Source: Porodaedalea pini (Eukaryota; Basidiomycota; Agaricomycetes; Hymenochaetales; Hymenochaetaceae). From it: DNA of 64,000 nucleotides. The notes under the pieces are model-generated. The model was given only the letters and a program-made list of their open reading frames with translations. It was not told the DNA's origin and ran no database searches. The stretch lies in NCBI GenBank assembly GCA_002794775.1, contig NBAY01000002.1, positions 1,984,001-2,048,000 of the forward strand, read 5' to 3'. How positions within the stretch are numbered: position 1 is the stretch's first letter; each line of letters begins with the position of its first letter. Position numbers and translations under genes: made by a program. Shown piece after piece: positions 45,954 to 57,124 of the stretch.

Positions 45954-48423
45954 ATGCTCTGGATAATAAGCAAAGCTGTTCCACGGCCGCAACAGATTTG
46001 TCGAGCGCTCCACACTTTGGACCGGACGCAACCTGTTGCGCTTGACAATGCACTGGATATTCGCGATAGAGCAAGGGCAAGTGTTTCTATGTAGAGATCC
46101 AAGGAAGAATTTAATTGACGAATAATGTGTCACAGAACAAACTGGCGGCGGTTGAGCGATTGAGACTTCCAGTCCCTGCGCTTTATGACTCGTTCCATCG
46201 ACGACATGACTACCTTAGGATATCTCTGACTGAAAAATGTAACCTACGCTGTGAGTCTCTCTGTTCTTAACCTGCATGAAAAGCATTTGGCTCTAATTCT
46301 TCGTTAGGCTTCTACTGCATGCCTAGTGAAGGGACGGAGCTTAGTCCTTCAGCAAGTATCCTCTCTGATGATGAGGTTGTTCGTCTGGCGTCACTTTTCG
46401 TCAAGAATGGGGTGAAAAAGATCCGATTAACAGGCGGCGAACCTACAGTCCGCAAGAGCATAGTGGACTTAGTAGGTACGCTACTTGCATGTTACAAGCT
46501 CCACATATATACTGATGTCCATGCCTCACTACCGGGCCGCCTGAGAGACCTTCGTCAATTCGGTCTGCAGTCAATAGCGATGACTAGCAATGGTATAGCG
46601 TTGCATAGAAAGCTCCCTGCGCTCGTAGAGAACGGACTTACACATCTGAACTTAAGGTTTGCCGCTTCTGTTACCGGGTCCAATGGCTTCTAACTGTCTT
46701 TGATAGCCTCGATACTCTGGACCCTTTCAAGTTTGAGCTCATGACACGAAGAATGGGACACGACGCGGTCCTGCGCTCGCTCGAACTTGCCTTGAACTCT
46801 GTTGGCTTGCAGTCTGTAAAGCTCAATATTGTTATTATCCGCGGGTTAAACGATCTTGAGGTTCCGAAGTTTATCGAGCTTACTCAGTAAGTCTGATACA
46901 CCGACTGTCTGTTGCAGCCTCTAATGAGCTCTTCCTAGTCGACATCCGCTGTCGGTTCGCTTCATAGAGTTCATGCCCTTCAATGGTAAACTTCTTAAAC
47001 ATTAGCTTGATTTATCACTGATGCGGTTACTAGGCAATAAATGGGACAAACAAAAAATGATTCCTTCCTCAGCTCTGTTAGCTCGCATATCAGATATCCA
47101 TCCTGACATATGCAAGGTCTCCGGCGAAGTGAATGACACAGCTCGTTCGTACAAAGTGCCAGGTCACCGTGGTTCTTTCGGGTTCATCAGTAGCATGTCG
47201 GACCACTTCTGCGGCTCTTGTAATCGGCTTCGTATAACTGCTGACGGTCAAATTAAGGTATGTTTTCCTGGTTTATTGGCGCGTGTACGTTGGTGACCAA
47301 TATTGACCTGGATTAGGTCTGTCTATTTGATAGCAAGGAAGTGTCGTTGAGGGACCTCATGCGAAACGGTGCATCGGATGAATTTTTGATCGAGGTGAGT
47401 ATCCTTAATTCTTTGGCAAGTGTACGATGGCACCCAACCTAACTGGGACTGCAGGTCGTCCGCGCCGCACTCGGCTTCAAGGAGGAGAAGCATGCTGGAA
47501 TGGAGGATATCGACGTTGTCAATAACCGGCCCATGATTAAAATTGGAGGTTGAGTGTATTTCTATTTTTAAAACCTTTGTATTGCGCGCGGCCATGTAGC
47601 ATAATCCTCATATTTGTTTCAACATTGTCAGATCACTCCCGCCCGAGAATGATTGCTTCTCGTCGGAGTTTGTTTATTTCCCCTTCAACGCCATCTCGCC
47701 GCCATGTTACACCTGGGAATTTGCAACCTGCAGCACTTCGTCACTCTTTGACTGCATCATTTTCATCTGTTCCTCCTGGAAGTCTTCTGATGCACATCGA
47801 TAAACAAGGCAGACCTGTGATGGTTGATGTCTCAAGAAAGGAAATTACGAATAGGTCTGCGACCGCGCATGGCAGGATCTTCATCCCTGAAATTGCATAT
47901 GATCTCGTTTGCAATTCCGATCAAGCTTTGGGAAGGGACGATGGCAACTCTGATCTGAAACATCGCCGAGATAAATCAAGGGCAAAAGGTGACGTACTTA
48001 CTGTAGCTCAACTGGCTGGAATTATGGCGAGGTGTGTTGATATCTCTCTGGAGACTGCTTTACCCGTTGAAAATTTGTTTCCTCAGCAAGAAAACATCTG
48101 ACTTGATTCCATTGTGCCATCCGATCCTTTTATCTCACGTCTCGGTCGAGTTACTAGTGGAAGATCACTTGTCTTCAAGCGTGCACGTGGAAAAGAGCAG
48201 ACGATATAGTATTTTTTGTCGAGCAACCGTCAATTGTGATGGCAAGACGGGCGTCGAAATGGAGGCACTTTCCGCAGTGTCAGTGAGCCTACTTACTGTA
48301 TGGGACATGCTTAAAGCGGTTGCGGGGAAGGAAATGCTTATTGACGGCCTCTGCGTTACGAACAAGTCAGGCGGGAAAAGCGGCGATTTTGTGAGAAACA
48401 TAGATCAGGTGGAGAGTCCGTAA
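45954..48423 (+). CDS. MOCS1: Molybdenum cofactor synthesis fusion protein MoaA-MoaC (MOCS1/cnxABC)
   Basis: This protein carries out the first step of molybdenum cofactor synthesis, turning GTP into cyclic pyranopterin monophosphate in mitochondria. The first exon ([20 protein letters not shown]) looks like a mitochondrial presequence. The MoaA half is a radical SAM enzyme: [13 protein letters not shown] joined by an intron to CFYCMPSEG gives the CxxxCxxC cluster. Then come [27 protein letters not shown], and the second cluster [14 protein letters not shown] with KVCLF. MoaA ends at NRPMIKIG. The MoaC half starts after an 83-base intron and has [72 protein letters not shown] and [15 protein letters not shown]. 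The catalytic Lys and His of MoaC are present. Exon 1 to exon 2 splicing (46083-46135) is inferred from frame only. See the finding on 47549-47631. Confidence 0.93.
47549..47631 (+). promoter_or_regulatory. Retainable intron between the MoaA and MoaC parts
   Basis: Removing this 83-base GT..AG intron joins MoaA to MoaC in frame through a Gly codon followed by DHSRPR. If it is kept, the codons read Ile-Gly-Gly-stop (stop at 47551-47553), which is precisely the Gly-Gly end that free MoaA/MOCS1A needs for activity. The donor GTTGAG is weak, so partial retention is plausible. Confidence 0.65.
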
Positions 48424-48563
48424 TTAACCAAGTGAGCTCACTCGTAGGGAGGATATGATCTAAATTGACGATTTCATTACAGCAGAATCTAGAGAATACG
48501 AAAGATGTTTGCTCACTCTAAGATGTCCGATGGTTCTGCAGGTTGTGTCTTCCCTGTCATTAA

Positions 48564-49769
48564 TCACCAATACCCTCTATCCGTTTCCCGAAAGCCAATC
48601 TCTAGGACATCTTCGACATCGGAAGGTCTGCTCTTGCCACAGAGTCCGGTATAACCAATTCGGTCGTATATGTGCTGAGCGTCGTTCTGAGTCCCGACGT
48701 ATAGCGCTACATATTCCTTTGTTGTTAACATTCTGGAAACAGATGCGAGGTTATCAGTATATCTCGGCATACAGGCAAAGCACAGACATACTCTTCTGTG
48801 ACCTTTCTGACCAATCTTTCCGCAAAGCCGTTCCTGCGCCACTTGGGCGTCGTGTAGACCTTCGTCACCACCGCAACCTTCTCCGATTGACGAGCAACAG
48901 CACAGATGCTGACGATCCCCCCCACAGTCTCGTACATCCAAAGAAGCTGCCTCTCAATAAGCCACCGGGCTTCCTTCTCTCCACCTTCTAGCGTCAATGG
49001 AAAGTATACCTATAACCACACTTAGTGCTTCGTCTTCAGTATGAGGGGTAGCACCCACCGATGCATCGGAAAACTCTTTGCAGAGAACGGCTACCGAGTC
49101 TAGGTCGGGAAGACCTGCTATGCGAATCCTATCGCTTCTAAGTGTTGTGTCACTGGAAGACTTGAACGTTTCTTTAGTGCAATACGTCAGCAGAGCGGTG
49201 TAGAATGGGTCGCGTTCGCTGATGAAGCCAGTCCTGGAAGTCCAGGATCTCTCGAATGCTGTCACCAAATCCTTCCTCCCGAATACCGAGAAAACTCGAC
49301 GGGGATGGACAGCGCAAAGGAGTGCCTTCTGGATGATCTGGAGACGCAAGTCTAACTCAGCTTCGGATGTTGAGCCTAGCTCATCTGATGACCACAAAAA
49401 AATGGGGTAATCGCCAAGGCGCCAGCTCAGACAAGACACGACGAGCTGAAGCTCTAGCGGCTGTGATGTCGAGTCAGAGCTAGTCCATAGCGTCAGCCAG
49501 AAGTTTCGTCCGGTAAGGGGCCAGTCCGCGGCAGGTTGGTGCTGTTCCCCCCTTTCCCCTTCGTCCTCCTGGCGACTGCTGTGCCAAAGAACTCGAAGCT
49601 GGCCCACTTCGGCTTGCGAGCGGTCCAGCGCGTGGGCAAGAATAATGGTCGCCGATATCTCTTTTTGACGTAGCGTTGGGAACGCTTCAATCAAGAAGTC
49701 GGTCGCAGAAGTGTGCAGCTTGACCAGCGCCCCCTCTTGTGCCCACCCAAGTAAGTCAATCCCCGGCAT
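48564..49769 (-). CDS. GNAT-family acetyltransferase
   Basis: The C-terminal part matches the GNAT fold: WMYETVGGIVSICAVAR (strands 2-4), VAVVTKVYTTPKWRRNGFAE with the acetyl-CoA binding Arg/Asn-Gly-Phe-Ala turn, and NDAQHIYDRIGYTG, the usual last motif. About 240 residues ahead of it (HTSATDFLIEAFPTLRQKEI and others) form a poorly conserved N-terminal domain seen in fungal relatives with unknown substrates. The chosen start is the ATG at 49769; the frame is open farther upstream, but with no ATG. Joining the halves requires a 34-base intron at 48988-49021 (GTGTGG..GCTAG), which is unusually short, or a frameshift. A second intron runs from about 48794 (donor GTATGT) to about 48733. The final residues are FRETDRGYW. 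Confidence 0.75.
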
Positions 49770-50740
49770 TTCAGCTGAGTAATGATGGGGTACGCGTAAG
49801 AATATGTGCTTGGGCGCTAATCGAGATAGAGGGAAGGACAACGGTGCTGCTTTTGGAACAGAGAAGCCCGCGGAAAGGGGGAGCGGGTTAGGAAAGAAAT
49901 GTCAGGACATGTAGGTGAAGGACTCACTCCTAACTACATTTTATAGGCAAATCGAGTCGGTCATAAAAGAAGATTTGATCCATTTGTTTGAGCCGTGTTT
50001 CGCGTGTGCACTTACGCACCGTCTGGACCCATTTCAGACCAACCGCTTGGTTACTCGTACCGGGATTTCTGGGCCATAGACGGGCGCATAAGGAGAAAGC
50101 ATAGCAATGATTTCATACGAAGAAATCCAGACCGCTGGAGATATTAGTATTTGGCAGCGAAGGACACTGGAAGTTGTGGATTTGCACCATCGGGGCGCTG
50201 GGTGATTTCAGCCCGTGTTTCAAGCGGAACGTTATTATACCAGCGCAACTCACTTCACGAGCCTTAAATTAACTTTCTCTGATCGACGTCAGTAGGAATG
50301 GCTAAAGATGCATATACGTGGAGAAGTCTTGCAGGACAACGAACCTGAAAGAATGGGCCCCCCTCTCTTTCTTCTCTCACTGTGCACCCCTCTTCCCTTT
50401 GTCCGTAAATATTAATATAAACAATGTAAAACAAATAAAGTCTAAAAGTAGAACTCGCAGTTAAAGACTTACACTTCTCAAGATTCGTATGACTCCCTTT
50501 ACAGGTGATGTATAAACAGTGTTTCCGCTGCGGTGATATCTGTGAGTTTTCTTGCAATCGCAACGGTGACATTTCTGAATTACATGATCTGATCTTCGAG
50601 CGCTTAGTGCCCTTAAGCGCCGGCAGCGTGATGCTGACGCTGGCACTTCGAAGACTAACAATTAAAGGGTTTCTTTTAACTGTGAGGTGATTAGCGCGCA
50701 CGACAATGTCGGACCATCTCTACAGTCTCCGTTACAGGAT
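49770..50740. other. Intergenic region upstream of the GNAT gene
   Basis: About 970 bases lie between the GNAT start codon and the amidase stop codon, both on the minus strand. The stretch should contain the GNAT promoter and the amidase 3' end. A minus-strand frame at 50264-50701 of 145 codons has no family resemblance and poor composition. No gene is recognised. Confidence 0.45.
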
Positions 50741-52609
50741 TCACCGAACACAAGCATCATCATGAGCGAGACCACTATCGATCACATTTAGCATTCCCAG
50801 CACCTTTTCCTCGTTCAGCCGGCGTCCGACAAGCTGTAGACAAACAGGGAGGCCTTCATCTGCTGCGTTCTCCGTTGTATCTCGCCGGCAGTATCGTCTA
50901 TCTCCTCTGCTTTCTATCGTTTCTGAGAGTTTGTGGGAACGTTCGACTGGGAAAACAGCCGCTGGGTAATCCGCCAAGTTCCAGTACGAAGTATAACCCC
51001 ACCATTCCGTCTTTCCGTGTTTCGGTGCTAGGGTCGGCGCGACCGGTGTAATGATGGCATCTACCGGTCTATGCATTCCCGTCCTAGCCTCCGTATTATT
51101 CCAATGTTCTAAGAGTCTTTGGCGAAATGCTTCTCTTTCACGATTCAGATGGAAGATCTCTGCAACAGTAAAGGGTCTTCCGTTGTTCGGCACTTGTTTC
51201 ATAATCCATTCCGTTTGAGGAACTGCAGGCTCTCCAGATTCATTCAGGACATCATTGTATTCCTTCCCTCCATCCAAGAAGTAGAGTTTCGTCTAGGCAC
51301 GGGGCGTCAGCGTCACTTCTTCGCGGCACAGTTTGTTTCAGGCGCGCTCACAATTAGTTCCCAAGCTTCTTTATGCTCTATTGGCTCCCAATCAATCACC
51401 ATGTGGCCCATTGAGATGAGCATCGCTTTGCACTTGTCCAAAGCACAGATGATCGCGGGTTCTGGTTTGAAAACTCCATCGTCCCAAAGTACTGCGAAGC
51501 AAAGTTTGGACGGCAAGCCTTTCCCATCGACCACATCTTGCTCCCATGGTATCTCGAGAAGGGGAGGTTCGAGTAGCCATGGCTTATACTGAAGCATCAC
51601 CCTACAGAACAATGCCAGATCTCTAGCTGAGCGAGCAATGGGTCCCAAAACACCAACTATCGCGTCCATACCATCATGCGAGCCTAGAAGGCCTTTATGA
51701 GGAATTCTTGCAACGGAAGCTTTGAACCCATAAATGCCAGTACAAGCTGCCGGAAGCCGCTTTGATGGAAGGCAGAGTCAGCTTTACATAGCGGGATGAC
51801 AAACTTACAACTTACTATACTTCCTCCAATGTCTGTTCCCAGGCCTAAAGGACTGCCGTGTAATGAAATCAAAGCACTCTCTCCTCCGCTGCTTCCTCCA
51901 GCTGTTCTATCCCGGTCGAAAGGATTGCAGGTCCTGCCGAAGATGTTGTTATCTGTTTCAAGTGACTGAATAACAGTTTATAAATCAAATAAACTCAACG
52001 CAAAACCTTAAAACGTAACGAACGAACCAGTAATGTCTGCGGATTATTTGTTTTTACAAAAAGAATGGCTCCGGAAGTTCTAAGAATGTCTACTGCGACA
52101 GCATCTTTTTCTGCTACTGTTTTGTAGCACCATGCCACATATCCCGTAGAAGTATCTTTGCCCTTTATCATGATGTGGTCCTTTATCGATACCGGCAGAC
52201 CGTGCAAGGGTCCACACGTCTTCCCTGTACGTGCGATGTAGTCATCAAGTTCCCTTGCACGCTGAAGAGCCTCTTCGAAGAATATCTCGGTGAGACAATT
52301 CGTTAAATCCTGAGCGACAACGGCTGCATGGCAGTGCGCCTGTATGACCTGCAGACTAGTGAAGCGACGTTCGCGAACAGCGGTCACAATCGCTGTCGCA
52401 TCGCATTGGACTATTTCCCACTCCGTGGTTGATAGCTCATTAAAGAGGAGCCTCGAAACGTCTTTACATCCTGGAGGTACCACACCTTTGGGTCTCCACT
52501 GACGATATTTTTCAAGAATCGCTTCTCGATCACGACGTTTGCGCTGAGCTATATCTTTCCATGAGTGCGGGCTGGATCCCGATGGGAATGGAGCGGAAGA
52601 TTGGGACAT
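50741..52609 (-). CDS. Amidase-signature family amidase
   Basis: A member of the amidase-signature family, which hydrolyses amides with a Ser-cisSer-Lys triad; relatives include fungal acetamidase and fatty-acid amide hydrolases. The catalytic Lys is in LHGLPVSIKDHIMIKG. The Gly/Ser-rich signature reads TAGGSSGGESALI, and the nucleophile loop is LGTDIGGSI. Downstream are RLPAACTGIYGFKAS, GVLGPIARSARDLALF, and near the end DAIITPVAPTLAPKHG and GLPVCLQLVGRRLNEEKVLG. The N-terminal helices (WKDIAQRKRRDREAILEKYR) fit the fungal acetamidase branch. The start is the ATG at 52609. Introns of 50-60 bases are needed near 51970-52030, 51770-51815 and 51298-51356. The last runs from GTGAGC to CTAG and joins AWELI to TKLYFLDGG. 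Substrate cannot be named. Confidence 0.9.
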
Positions 52610-53075
52610 CGTCAAGCAAGAAGGGGAACTCTGGAACTGTTGACGTATAAGGAACGTTCGGAAGGCAACTACTCATGCGCTGTCCTTATCTATCCCCTCG
52701 ATTGTCAGCACGTTAGCCGCATGGTAGAATTGGTGCACAGCTCTAGAGGGAATGACCAAAAAGTCGCACCAACACACGCCATTTTTTCCATAAAGCGTAC
52801 AGCGAGCCCGCAAAAAGGCCGTTCGTATCCGAGTAAGCACAAGGTTGGTATATTCCGAAGGGAAAGGGCGCTGGTTCTAAAGGTCACAAGTTTCCTATGT
52901 CATGGACGATACATACCAATACGCCGTGAGTACCGGGAGGCAGTGTGAGGAAGCTGTGCAGAGTTCATCGATAACTTGATCCTTAAGGCGCTCATCGTAA
53001 ACGGGAGATGCATGGAGTGAAGTTTACAACAGTAGATGCAACGAGGTACGAGATCCTGCGCATGTCTGGCAGTTA
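52610..53075. other. Intergenic region between the amidase and TXNDC17-like genes
   Basis: About 465 bases that should hold the amidase promoter and the 3' end of the thioredoxin-like gene. I see no gene and no clear regulatory element; the open frames on both strands lack domain features. Confidence 0.45.
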
Positions 53076-53804
53076 TCAAGCCTTTATGAATGTTCCTAGA
53101 GCTTCCTCATTGATTTCATCGTCAACAAGACGAGCGCCCTGGCAAAAAACACTCCATAAACACACATGTCTTTCATAAGGGGTTAGTGAATTTGATTCTG
53201 GAGGGGAAGGGGATCCTCTTGCCAAATATGCGGGGATGTGAATCAGAAAGCGAAGCAAAACTCACGTCTCTCCTTAAGATAGTGGGAACAGAAGTAACCT
53301 TCCACGGGCTTCCTCGGAATGGGTTATTTATGTTCCCCTTCCAGCTGTGTAGAACAGAGCATCATACTCTGTCAGCGACAGACATATGCAGGGATGGGAA
53401 AAAGGAAATATTGACTCTTCTCGTTGACCAACGAAGATGATCAGAGCTGAGGGCGCATTTGCCGGCTCAAACACATTGCGGACTGCGTCCTCAACTCGCC
53501 TACAGTCCTGTTAGGATCACAGACATAATCAGCACCAGATGAAAACCACGCCAGAACCCCAAGCTTGATAGAATGAACCGGAGCACAGGAGCAAACTCAC
53601 CGGACACCACATTCGATTTGTTGCATCAACAGACGAATAGAATATCAGGTACTCTGCGTTCGCATCCCTCACTGATGAAGCATCGGCAGGGTCTGACGAT
53701 GTAAGGAGAGGCATGACTTCACCGTGATAGTTCGTAGTTGAGTTACTACGCCCTACTTGAAAAGCTAAGTGGCTTGCACTGAAATGGACTGAAGCGTCGA
53801 TCAT
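53076..53804 (-). CDS. TXNDC17/TRP14-like thioredoxin-fold protein
   Basis: A small cytosolic thioredoxin-fold protein of about 145 residues, like TXNDC17 (TRP14), which reduces selected disulphides. The first exon ends in LIFYSSVDATNRMWCP, and the next begins DCRRVEDAVRNVF, so an intron of about 70 bases splits the active site WCPDC, where both redox Cys are kept. NAPSALIIFVGQREE follows, then WKGNINNPFRG and the conserved cis-Pro segment WKVTSVPTILRRD. The last exon gives GARLVDDEINEEALGTFIKA. The N-terminus before the fold (MIDASVHFSASHLAFQVG) is longer than in animal TXNDC17. The open frames are too short to show the gene without assembling four small introns. Confidence 0.85.
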
Positions 53805-54255
53805 CGATCTTTGCTATAACTGGAAGCTTCAGCACAGCCACTGCCGTTTAGGGTTTCTTCCGCATAAACTGAGAAAGCTTGTTACGACAGGCAATATTAA
53901 TGACTTAAATCAGGGTAACTCCGCAAACAACCACAATTTGCCATAACCATGGGCCTCCAACCGACTCCTGGTAGAGCAGACAAGGAAGGGTATGAAAAAC
54001 AACGTTGCAATATAGCACAAGTGAAATGTCCGGAATGCTTGTGAAAAAGCGCTTTGTGCTACATTGGCAACGGGAGAAACCCCGAATAACGAGAAGAAAC
54101 ATGAATATACGAGAGTGCACTAATTCCTGAACCCTCCCAAGAAAACAACCGTCACGGTAAGAAGGATAACGTCCGAGGGCAAAGATAGCTTTAATGTATG
54201 AGTCCGAAATGAGGAGAAACATCTACAGTCGTCAAGAAACGGAATATAAGACAGC
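53805..54255. other. Intergenic region between the TXNDC17-like and Thr-rich genes
   Basis: These 451 bases should contain the thioredoxin-like promoter and the 3' end of the Thr/Ser-rich gene. No gene or clear element is seen. Confidence 0.45.
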
Positions 54256-56463
54256 CTAGTAATAGCCACCGGAAGACGAGGAGTCGGAGCTCGCTGACGC
54301 TGTTGAGCTCGCGATGGATGCATCGTAGCCCATTGATGAACTCGCTATTGAAGAGACATAGTCCGCAGAGCTGCTCCCGTATGACGAATCATAGACTGAG
54401 GAGCTCGAGTAGGACACATCGGTCGCACTAGCCACGTAAGCAGAGGAACTCGACGTGTAGTACTGCACCGACGTCGTGGTCGCGTAGGTGTTGTACGTGT
54501 TGTAGTTCCCCTCGGTCAACGACCAGCTGCTTATGCACTAAGAGAAAGTAATGAACAAACGTGGCGGTCTATTAGTGAGAGAAAAAAAAAATACCGAGTT
54601 CAGGCAAGAGGCGAGTTGTGTGTCCTGAACAGTCTGCGTCTCAGTAGCAGTGGAGAGTTGCGTCTCTGTGGCAGTTGCGGTCAGAGTCTGCAGGTAGGTG
54701 GTCTGCAGGACGAAAAACATGTTAGAATACTGCCCACAGGAATACTATGGTGATAGGCTTACGCTATCGATGACAGTCGAAGTAAGCGTGTTCTCGATCG
54801 TCTTGGTGTTGTCGATGACTTCGGTACTAACCCAAACGCTAGTGTATGTCACTGCGTCCGTGACCTGTATACAAGCGCATAGATTGCTCAGAATACATGA
54901 ATCGAATCAGTCAGCGGAACTTCGACGCACGGTAGATATCATGGTCTCTGTGACACTGTCCGTCTCAGTCTGTTGAAAGGAAAGGTGTTTAAACAAACTC
55001 TAAATGCATCCAATCAGCGAAAGTAACTTACCTGGGTCGCAACGGAAAGGGAAGTCGACACAACAGTCATCGTGTCAGTCATCGTTGCCGTCAGCGTGTT
55101 CTCGACAGTCTAGAAAAAAGGGTGGATCAGCGATCCAGAGCAAATATAACTTCTCGATTAAACAAATGCTTACCTTAGTGTTGTTGATGACTTCCGTGCT
55201 GACATAGACACTCGTGTAACTGGAAGAGGAGTTTAGTGCCACATACCATTTATTTTGATGGGAAAAGCAAAACTTACGTTGTTGGAACGAAGTCGGTCAT
55301 CGTCATTTCCTAAAAAGAACGAATTAGGAAATTATACAGTCTCATGATCGCTCTACTTACGATAGTGACGAAGTCAGTCTCGTGCTGAGTCTCAGTGGCA
55401 GTCTAAGCGAAATCTTAGGATTGATATTCTTAGCATATAAAAAGGATTTCATACCGCCGTATCCGTTTCTGTCGCGGTCTGAGTGTAGGTGTTCACTTGA
55501 GTTTGCGTCTCCGTTGCCGTGAGGGTGTACAAGTTCGTGACCTGAAGAGGAAAGGATGAGATTTATGCTAGAAGCAGGCGAGAATAAGACTAACCGTGTT
55601 GTCAATGATCTCCGTTGATAGCCAAATACGACTGTAAATGTAGTTAGCATATATTCAATAAAAGACATCGCAAAATGCAGATGCTGACGTTGTTGGAACA
55701 AGCTCAGTCGACGTCATAATCTGCAAACCTCATCAGATATCGAACCCAGTATTTCAAACTTGAGAAAAACCTACCTCGGTTGCCGTGACAGTGTTAGTGT
55801 CTGTCATAGTGGCAGTGACGGTCATAGTCTGAAGAAAAGCTGAGCAAAAGCAGTGATCTAATAATAAAAATTAGCCGTACCTCAGTCATTGTATCGGTGT
55901 AAATCTGTGTGACGGTGTTGTAAATTGTCGACACTTCGGTCACAGTTTGAGTATAGCATTCTTGAGAGCTGCAGATATTCATGAGAGATGACGGTTGAAG
56001 AAGATGGACAGATCTTACTGGTTGATAATGATTGTCTCATAGCAACCCTCGAAGGTATACTTGGAACGACAGAATCAGCATCTTAGGGATCAACAGATCG
56101 ACGTCTGTGCAAGCATACCCAAGACTCCGCTTGACAAGACCCATCGTACGCTTTAGTGAAACCATATCCACAGTCCAAACTCGAATATCCTCCAGCTGTC
56201 ATCGATTCATACGGCATCATCGAGTAGATATCGTAGCTCGAGGAGGGCGGCTCCGTGTATTGCGCATATGAAGCGTCTGACGTAGAGCTAGCGTAGTCGG
56301 TTGCCTGCGCGGGAGCGGAGCTGCCATAATAGCTGCCATCGGAGGAAGACGCGGTAGCATACGAACCACCGTCCGATGAGGACAACGTAACCATCGAAAC
56401 ACCGTTCACCACCTGCGCAACGGCCACACCCGCGAAGGAAAGACCGACGAAAGTAGCCTTCAT
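54256..56463 (-). CDS. Secreted Thr/Ser-rich mucin-like protein with repeated exon modules
   Basis: The first exon encodes a signal peptide (MKATFVGLSFAGVAVAQVV) and then a Ser/Tyr-rich stretch with a Cys-containing segment (LDCGYGFTKAYDGSCQAESW), probably extracellular. Many short exons follow that encode Thr-rich repeats such as TVTEVSTIYNTVTQIYTDT. These should be heavily O-glycosylated. A module with the core VSTEVIDNTKT occurs three times: SRIWLSTEIIDNT (about 55600-55690), YTSVYVSTEVINNTK (about 55173-55217) and YTSVWVSTEVIDNTK (about 54798-54842). The last exon (54519-54256) is Ser/Tyr-rich and ends SSGGYY. There is no clear GPI-anchor signal, so the protein is probably released or held in the cell wall. 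About ten introns of 50-70 bases separate the modules. It matches no named family that I can identify with certainty. Confidence 0.75.
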
Positions 56464-57124
56464 GATTGGTCGCGGAAAGGGAATGAAAATATCAGAGAAT
56501 TAAAGGGCACTGGCGTAAACGCGAGAAGGTCGAAAAAAAAATAACGTTGGAGAAAGAACGAATGCAAGCGGTCTACGCTGAGCTTGATGGGCGAGCAGTC
56601 CTGTCTAGCAGACTAGATAGACGCAACAGCGGCCTGAAAAAAGCGAATGTAAGAACGCAAGCGTTCTAAAGACTTGTCAGAATACGAATCAGCAAGCTTG
56701 TCATGAGCAATGGCACTCACCGTAAAAAGCGTTTTAAAAAAGGAGAGAAAGAGAACGAAAAGCGAAGACGAATGGGGGGTGAAGGGAGGCGGAGATACGG
56801 GTGCACTACGCTTATAAGGAATGGACGCAAGCTTCGCTTCCATCGTGGGTCCGGACTGAACAGGCTCCGCCATGGCCATAGCGACGGTCAGTGCATTCCT
56901 GATACGATTGGCAGGCCATCTCGGATGGCGTGGGTCTCCTTGACGAGCAAATCATATTCGCATTCTCTGGGATCACGATCAACCACTCCGACGCGCTACC
57001 GTACCATGCCTCCGCTTCTCACTTATGACAAATGATGACGAATCAAGATCGATCCACAGTCTCGAACGCCGCCGTCGCAAAAGAACGTGATTGGTCTATC
57101 GCAGAGCACTACTACATCCAAAAA
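56464..57124. other. Intergenic region between the Thr-rich and carrier genes
   Basis: About 660 bases between the Thr-rich gene start and the carrier gene stop, both on the minus strand. It should hold the Thr-rich gene promoter and the carrier 3' end. One weak small-protein candidate is listed separately. Confidence 0.4.
56573..56879 (-). CDS. Possible small membrane protein
   Basis: An ATG at 56879 opens a frame beginning MAMAEPVQSGPTMEAKLASI, then a hydrophobic stretch SSSLFVLFLSFFKTLF. A good donor (GTGAGT) and an acceptor (TCTTTAG) allow splicing to a second exon that ends at a stop at 56573-56575; unspliced, the frame stops at 56613. Either form would be a protein of about 80-90 residues with one membrane segment. 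The same bases may simply be the leader of the Thr-rich gene downstream, so this is tentative. Confidence 0.3.

Noticed and set aside
44800..53804. A secondary-metabolite or nitrogen-use gene cluster (MOCS1, GNAT, amidase)
   Set aside because: The genes are typical dispersed housekeeping or single-function genes. No backbone enzyme, transporter or dedicated regulator lies among them.
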